Below, piece after piece: positions 57,702 through 64,000 of a DNA stretch of 64,000 bases. Source of the DNA: Adiantum capillus-veneris (Eukaryota; Streptophyta; Polypodiopsida; Polypodiales; Pteridaceae). The position numbers were made by a program, and so were the translations under genes. Where the stretch lies: NCBI GenBank assembly GCA_014529385.2, contig CM043953.1:112534549-112598548 (forward strand). Direction: 5' to 3'. The notes under the pieces were generated by a model. The model was not told the DNA's origin and did no database searches. It was given only the letters and a program-made list of their open reading frames with translations. Positions within the stretch are counted from its first letter, which is position 1. Each line of letters begins with the position of its first letter.

Positions 57702-59290
57702 GGTTTCAAGTAAAAGATGTTTCGAGTAAAGTCAAACGATGAAAATTATTTTGGAACATACGACTTACATAACTTAAACATGGATATGAAGGGGTGTCCA
57801 GTATTTCTACTACATATTTTTGTTTCTTTGATCTCCTACATGATGGATGCACAACATGGTCTTCATGCAACATTTTTCATATTGAGTAAACTTTGTTTTG
57901 AATTTTTTTCAAAGTGTAAGAAGAAGAGACTTGTGTTTGAAATTGAGAAGCTATATGCAATGCAGTCTCATTTGGAAAAGTCCTCACAACATCAAGCAAG
58001 CTAGCAGCAAGATCTTTAGGCCAAGAACACCGCTTAATCTTCCCGAACAAAGTTGATTGTGGAAAAAAAAACAATCGATCTTGGCAAATGAAGACCAACA
58101 AGCCATCCAGAGAAGGAAGAAGAAGTAGCACAAGGATTAGCAATATTGAAGGAATGTTAATACATTAAAACTCCAACACATGGAAAGCTAGAATGATCAA
58201 ATTGATTGAAAGAAAAACAGAATTAGTTCTTGTACTCATGCGTTGGCAAACTAAATATTCAAGAGTTTTATCCTCAACATTATAAGCACTACGCTCATCA
58301 TTCCACAATTTCAGCCACACACTTGAGATCTCAAAGTCTTGGGAACAAATTTTTGCACAATATGCTTGGACAGAATATTTTCTAGTGAATTGATAGAGAT
58401 ATCTACATCACACACAAACAACAATGCCCTTAAAACATCTTGGTTGCAAGAATATTTCTTCCAAAAACTTGAGTCGATTAAAGATTGGATGCCATTTATA
58501 CACAAAATAGTTTTGTAGCTAAGAGATAATTCCGCCATAATGCCTAGATACAAAAGGATATTCAACAAAATATGACCTTGCTAGAGAAGTGCAAGGCACA
58601 TTAGCCAAAGATACAGGAGATAGAGGGAAACTAAGCTAGTAACTTCTTATTCTGCTTTAAAGCTTGTTACATAACCCTATGCATCTATTGAGAAATGTCC
58701 AGCTCTCTTCATTCCCACCAAGGAAGATTTCAAACTCACTAGATCAGTTTCATACATGTGCAAAAAAGAAGAGGACAGGCGAAGTACTTGATCAACAATA
58801 TTTCCGTGCAGAATACCTTTGCCATCACGGGGAACCAACTTTCTTGTAGAGCAAGAACTTTCCAGATTTCAACAGCTTTGTTACTTGCAAAACAATGAGG
58901 GTTTGAGCTTTGGTGACTGACTTGGGCAGATTTGCAAAATCCACACACATACTCCAATCCAACGCTATTGACGTTGACAATCTCGAGAGAACCGAAAACC
59001 TGAAAAGAGCTTAATGGATCACACAATGCACAAGAAACCTACACAACCTACCAATAAGAACTCACCGTCTTTCCAAATCCCATGTTGGCAATATGCTTTA
59101 CACGGATGTCTTTGAAAAGAAACTTCAGCTGAGAGGGCAAAGGTAGCAAAATAGTGTAGTCCACGACAGATATTGTGTTGGAATTTTTTTTTAAGACATT
59201 GATATTGTGAGCCACACAGTCAAAAAATCCATTCTCTTTGACTTCATTGGAAATATGATAAAATTCAGCCTTTTGAGAGGGCACAAACAA
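57702..59290 (-). pseudogene. Upstream exons of Helitron-linked gene, unknown
   Basis: Minus-strand open pieces at 59290-59067, about 59000-58840, 58568-58311 and 58143-57877 look like short exons. The first ends at a consensus donor (GTGAG at 59065-59061), and the second follows a CTTTTCAG acceptor. The second contains C-G-F-C and further Cys/His residues (possible zinc binding). They could be a 5' extension of the Helitron protein or a captured host gene. No firm family. Confidence 0.4.
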
Positions 59291-59400
59291 AAGCTACAGC
59301 AATAACAAAGAGCAAAACATTATTGACAGGGCTCAAAGCTGAACAAAGAAGCCTACCGTTGCTCTATCAACATTGTCATGACCATCAATGCCACTACTGC

Positions 59401-59566
59401 TGTCATGCCAAGGGTAGGACTAGACGGGCACGTCCCGGGCAATGTGCCGGACACACATGCAGTAAAGGGGTCTATATATAGAAGAGGGCCAGGGGGCTGG
59501 CCAGGGGCCTATATATAGGATGGTTGGCAGGTTATTCGCATGTCTGTATACCCGCTTGCCTCACAC
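59401..59566 (+). repeat. 5' LTR of hairpin-rich element, 166 bp
   Basis: It starts TGTCATGCCAAGGG and ends CTCACA, directly followed by a PBS. TATATATAGAAG at about 59471 and a second TATATATAGGA near 59510 are TATA-like. Its start matches the LTR at 5626 (13 of 14 bases). Confidence 0.65.
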
Positions 59567-59567
59567 T

Positions 59568-59581
59568 GGTATTAGAGCTCA
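59568..59581 (+). other. Primer-binding site, hairpin-rich element
   Basis: TGGTATTAGAGCTC, one base after the LTR, matches the initiator tRNA-Met type site with one or two differences. Confidence 0.7.
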
Positions 59582-62500
59582 GGGGAGATGGAGCAAGGAG
59601 CAGGAAGAAGAAGGCATGGATCTCACTCTATCTCTCTCGATTTTTCTCTCGTTTTCTCTCTTGCTATATTCTTGAGCAAGGAGATGGGGGGAAAATCTGG
59701 CTGTGGCAGCATGCAAGAGCCAAGGCGAGAAGGAGAAGCAAAAATTGGCATGGCTTTGTCTCTAGGCTGCATGTCGTTTGTCTGCTCTCTCGTCTTCAAC
59801 CTGAGCATGGCTTTGTCTCTCGGCACAGAAAACCGCGGGCAGCGACCCTAGTTTGGAAGTTGTGTGTGTCGGCTACCTGCACCAAATCGCATGGTGTTTG
59901 TCTCGAATGCAGCGCACTGGCTTGAGAGCAATTTCGTGTCACTGCACCGGCCTGTTTGGAGCAACCTACGCGGTGCTCCAACCTATTTTCCCCTCGCGGC
60001 CTCTGTTGCCCGCCATGGCAGCAAGATTTTCACACTTTTTAATTACTTTGGGCGCCCCGTCCCACAGGGAGCCCAAGGGGCCCCGAGGTTGGAGCTATGC
60101 GGTCATGGTCTGGGTGCAGCTGCTCGACCTTGGAGGTTCGGGGTGAGCAGAGGCAAACCAGGATTTCGTTCATGCGCAGAAAATTTACAAGTTTCCACAG
60201 CATGCATGCAAGGCATCACTAGAAAAATTTAATGAGTACGCCATGATGAAGTGGAAGCAAGGCTTCTAACTTGAACATGGATTGGAGCCTGCATGCAAGG
60301 CATCAATAGCGGACGCCAATCGTTGTTCAAAGGCATCCGACAACTCTCGGTCAATGGCTATAAGGCACGGCACGGCCGCTCATCACTTGAATCTATTGTC
60401 GGTAGGACACATTCAATGGTATATCTAACAGGGTCAATCCAAGTTGATCGAGGTTTCTCAATCACACTTGTAAAACTCTTCAAGCATTCTAAAAGAGATT
60501 GACCATATAGGCCATGCGGTCGGCAAGGCAAGTCACGTCGAGTGAATCTTGAGGTACGCAATATATTTCAATTTTGTTGTTACTTTCTTTGAAAATATGT
60601 TGCATTCAGGCACAAGCACGGCTTGTGCAAACGATGTTATTATCACCTTTGCATCCAAGCATGTCTTGTCATAGGCGTAATAACCCAGCAAGCTGGACTC
60701 TACGAAGGTTTTATTTTGCCAACTTTGACTATCCCACGACCCATGATTGGTTTCAAGACAAACATCAAGCATGCCTTGACTTTGTAACAACAGGGTTGTT
60801 CATCGCTTATGAAGCATCTTCTCCAGACGGAGAAAGTATCACTTCGGCTGCATAGTTCCCACATGCATCCGAGATGCGTGTGTGAAGCACAAGCATGGCT
60901 TGTGACAGTTATTATCAGCATTACAACTTTGCGGTATACATGGTTGGCATAGGAACAATGATTAACTTGCAAATTTGACTCAAGCATGGTTTGAGTACTC
61001 ACTGCCTTGATCTGAAGCACGGCTCGTCAGTGATTCAATTTGAAGCAAAAGCATAACAAAATTGCAATGTTTTGGAATCTCAAGGAGATTGGTACATCAT
61101 GTTGCTCGACTTGATGCAGGGAGCAAGTTGCTTGGCATGGCCGACTCCTTGTCACTGTCTCTAGAAGCTGACAGAGGATGTTTGCCATACAATACTGGCT
61201 AATTTCAGTTGAAATTGCTCGACAAGGTCAATCTTTTTTGTCATGCACGCTGAAAGTCAATAGCCGCATTTGTTGGCTCTCAGCACAAACATATTTATAT
61301 AAAGCAAGGCTTCAATTTAGGCATCTTCCATTGCGATTTCCCATGTTTGGAATATGCTATGAGCATACAAACTTGGGAGGATTTGTCAAGGTGCTCGCAG
61401 GCTATTTCATTACATGCAATGATGGAGTACAGGACATAGCAGACTTGGCTATGAGCCGGGTTCGAGCGAGTTTTTCTCCATCAGAATTTCATGACAACTA
61501 GTTACAGCAACCACGACCAGGTTAGCCAAGTTTAAGTTTTTCTATTTTTTCCATGTTTACACTTTACTTGGCAATTACTGTCATTGTGCAAAGCAAAGTG
61601 ATTTGGCATTTTTACATGAAGCAAGGCTTCTCCCTTGTGCCAAGGTAAAGCCCAATGGCTTGGAGTCAAGGGCATTGGCACAAAAGTTTGGGGAACTGGC
61701 ACAATAGGGAATCTTAGCTCACACAATCCCTACCAGTTTAAACTGTGCAAGGCACTTATGGTTTTGGTTCTCACGTTTGAGGCCACACTCTTGGCAAGGC
61801 ATGCTAGTGAGGTGGATTCAATTCTACCGCTTCATGCTTTCCGCTTCCGCTATAACACCAGATACTTGTCAAGGACACCATAAGTTCTGGATTGTTTACC
61901 ATGATTTTTTGGGGTCGTCACACCCACCTACGCGGTAGGCGGTTCAGTTTGTGACTTGTTTGTGTTTTCCTGTTGCCTCTCTCGTTGCGAGAGTCATAGC
62001 AGAGCACCGTTGCATGCTTATAGGATAAGCTGCATGTTAGGCATAAGATGCACAAGAGAATGGAAATCAACTGTACATGTCATAGTCGTTCAAGGAAAGT
62101 TCCTCAGCCTAGCATGTTCTTCTTCTCTCTCTTTCTCTCTCTTTAAGGGAATAATGACAATTTTTAAAGAATATTTTGCTACATGTTTTGCTAGTGAGTC
62201 CGCCTGAGCCAAGGTGCTCTAACTCTCAGCTAGTAAGTGGCTAAGACGCCACTCCAATTCGTCCTTATCGGTTCCTCGATTGAATACTAATTTGTTATTG
62301 GCATAAGGGCTATGAGCCACACAGGCTAAGAGCCATTGTCAGGCCAAGGGTAAGACCCAACTATTGGCATTCTTTGGGTGATTGTTCTCAAGATTGAACA
62401 GATCTACCTAGGGGAGTACACATCGACGTTAATAGACAAGCAAGAGTCTTGTCATTACGGATGTTTAGGGTCTCATTTTTGCCAACACTCAAGTTGAGTT

Positions 62501-62793
62501 TTTGATAATCTTTAACCCACAGCCGCTGATCTCTACAAAGAAGTATAGATGCAGCAATCAGTTCCGACAGCATGGCTGTCCATCAGAGCTAGGTCGTTCA
62601 CTTGTCTGGATGCTCTGCTCTCTCTATAGCACTACGAGTGTCTATGGAAGCACAGATTTGGGGGTATGACCCGACGGGTGAATGCTACATCACTCCATAG
62701 TCATTGAGGATCACAGTTGATCTGCTTCAGGATCATAGTTTGACCTCTTCCAATTAGACTTTCAAGGAAATAATGCCGCAATCTACCACGCGG
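59582..62793 (+). mobile_element. Interior of hairpin-rich noncoding LTR element
   Basis: No gag, pol or host domain is seen in any frame. Perfect or near-perfect hairpins recur, for example 59956-59963 with 59974-59981 (8 bp), 60860-60869 with 60873-60882 (10 bp, one G-U), 61201-61207 with 61210-61216 (7 bp), 61339-61378 (16 bp in three blocks), and 62011-62034 (10 bp, one bulge). Units at 60611 and 60888 are diverged copies of one another. From about 62495 it matches the 3' copy at 3285-3560. It is cut at 62793 by another LTR. Fourteen bases identical to the LTR start recur at 62336, so an internal truncated LTR is possible. Confidence 0.6.
60254..61875 (+). repeat. Dispersed hairpins with CAAGG/CATGG-type loop
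   Basis: Sites of the form arm-loop-complementary arm: 60254 (GAAG), 60610 (GCACAAG), 60888 (CACAAG), 60978 (ACTCAAG, one G-U), 61076 (AATCT) and 61618 (GAAG). Short 3-bp versions are at 60206, 60293, 61302, 61745 and 61868. Loops are CAAGG, CACGG or CATGG. Looser relatives with loop CATGT or CATGC are at 60656 and 60765. In the other copy, 5235-5249 fits the same form (TAAGT, loop CAAGG). Arms differ while pairing is preserved. Confidence 0.75.
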
Positions 62794-63939
62794 TGTCAGG
62801 AGTTTTTTGGAGCAAGGGATTGCGCATATGTATATATACATGCATGGTGCATCAAATAAAGAATTGCCCATTTTTTCAGAGCCAGGTGGTTACGTGGGGC
62901 CCACATGTGTACAGGTAGGACAGGGTGTACATAGTGCATCGATTTTCACTATTACCAGTACCACTGTGTTTTTTCTACAATAATGAGGAGTTTATAGCAC
63001 GTAAAACTTCTCGAGGAAGCTATCCGCGGGCCGACAACATGAGGTAAGTAGGTGCGTCAGATGGCATCTAGTGGCGTCAGGAGGACGAACGGGGTCAATA
63101 TTTGCACGCGGATGAGGACGGACACAACGTGGGTGTTTTCTTGTGAGAGTTATGCACAAAGGTCATCATTAGGACCACTTTTTGGGGCCACTTCACGTGG
63201 TTGCGAGACGCATTATTGAAAAGAAATGAGTGCCAGGTGTGCGGATGATGCAAAAAAGGTGACAACTATGCACTGTGAGGTCAGTTTTTGGCCTGTTCGG
63301 GGTCCGTTTGAAGTCATCTAAAAGGCCAAGGGTGCCCAACTAATAAATCTAAGTGTGGGAACTGAAAAAACTGAGAGAAGACCAGTAAAACGGTGGAGAA
63401 GAGAGGAGGAACAGCCGCAGGTGTGTTTTTGCTCATTTTGGAGCCTGTTTTGGCTGTAAACTACTCATTCGAGGTCGGATTTGAGCACTTTGACATTGTA
63501 GACTGGGGTTTTGGGCCATTCCGGACGCGATGGCGCTGTCCATTTTGCCAAATTCCTCACTCTTTTCCTGCTGTTTTTCTGTGTAAGTTTCTCCTATGAG
63601 TGAAGTTTCTGCTCTAGTTTGTGATTGTATCTGGCTTATTTTACCCATATTGTGTGAGCTATTTGCCCCATTGGTGTTGGCCCAAGCTCAATTTTATCTA
63701 AACATCAGAAATTCTCCTCTTTTGAGCTGAGTTTTTTGGGTGTGTGTGTGTGTGTGTGTGTCTGTGTGGAGTGGGCAAGTGGATAGTTTCTCTCCTCTCA
63801 CTCCAGAGGTGTGTTCCCTGTCTCAGCCAGGTGTGTTGTCTAAGCCGAGTGGTGCCCCATAGTGTGTATGTGTGTATCTTCCCAAGAGTGTGTGTCGGGT
63901 CGTTATAGAGGCGCTGTGTGTGTTTTCATCCCACTCACA
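62794..63939 (+). repeat. 5' LTR of another Ty3-type element
   Basis: TGTCAGGAG at 62794 interrupts the hairpin-rich element exactly where the other copy reads on uninterrupted. The LTR ends CTCACA at 63939 before a PBS. It has a TG microsatellite at 63741-63768 and no ORF with a known domain. The interior lies beyond the window. Confidence 0.7.
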
Positions 63940-63945
63940 TTCTTT

Positions 63946-63963
63946 TGGCGCCCCCACGGAGGA
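63946..63963 (+). other. Primer-binding site, Tat-type
   Basis: TGGCGCCCCCACGGAGGA differs by one base from the PBS of the Tat-type element at 15109 and sits at a similar distance from its LTR. This suggests a related element. Confidence 0.7.
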
Positions 63964-64000
63964 TCTTCTTCGAGTACCTTCTGCTTCGAGCTTCGAGCTT

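Noticed and set aside
60254-61875. Hairpin series considered as a CRISPR array or tRNA-like cluster
   Set aside because: Spacing is irregular, arms vary, there is no constant repeat of 23 bp or more, and the context is a plant LTR element; no cloverleaf can be drawn.

Overview
The window looks like a stretch of a large, repeat-packed land-plant nuclear genome. No bacterial-type operon, rRNA or tRNA gene is visible. Almost all sequence can be assigned to LTR retrotransposons (Ty1/copia and several Ty3/gypsy lineages, including one with the second RNase H typical of the plant Tat lineage), one Helitron remnant, and noncoding repeat. I cannot name the species. The element set and the very low density of host genes would fit a fern, gymnosperm or another large-genome plant, but this is inference.

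Layout. 1-3150: decayed Ty3 integrase and protease-like debris, starting with a strong hairpin. 3159-5770: the 3' part of a hairpin-rich noncoding LTR element, ending in a polypurine tract and LTR. 5799-6709: Ty3 RNase H/integrase fragment. 6710-12620: a minus-strand Ty3 gag fragment split by a complete but mutated copia element (6928-12469; 192-bp LTRs, perfect CAAGA target duplication). 12816-13093: C-terminal half of an unrecognised minus-strand host-like gene. 13094-32491: an old Tat-type Ty3 element whose 3' LTR is split by a young minus-strand Ty3 element (21160-31206). 32492-34681: N-terminal half of the same host-like gene, a tandem paralogue, and a third unknown ORF. 34930-37811: minus-strand primer-binding site, putative LTR and a GA microsatellite. 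37817-46899: minus-strand Ty3 element with 396-bp LTRs, a perfect GACGT duplication and a third ORF after pol. 47373-55330: a plus-strand Ty3 element, also with a third ORF. 55335-59290: truncated Helitron Rep region on the minus strand. 59401-62793: the 5' part of the hairpin-rich element. 62794-64000: a new LTR with its primer-binding site.

LTR divergences counted by eye order the insertions: Tat element (roughly 12% over a 330-bp sample), 37.8-46.9 kb element (about 6%), copia (7/192, 3.6%), nested minus-strand Ty3 (about 1.4%). This agrees with the nesting.

The most unusual signal is the element family at 3159-5770 and 59401-62793. It has no recognisable gag or pol, and its internal DNA is strewn with short perfect hairpins, several built as arm-CAAGG/CATGG/CACGG-complementary arm with arms that differ while pairing is kept. 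A second notable point is a tandemly duplicated host-like gene, one copy of which has been cut into halves now 19.4 kb apart.
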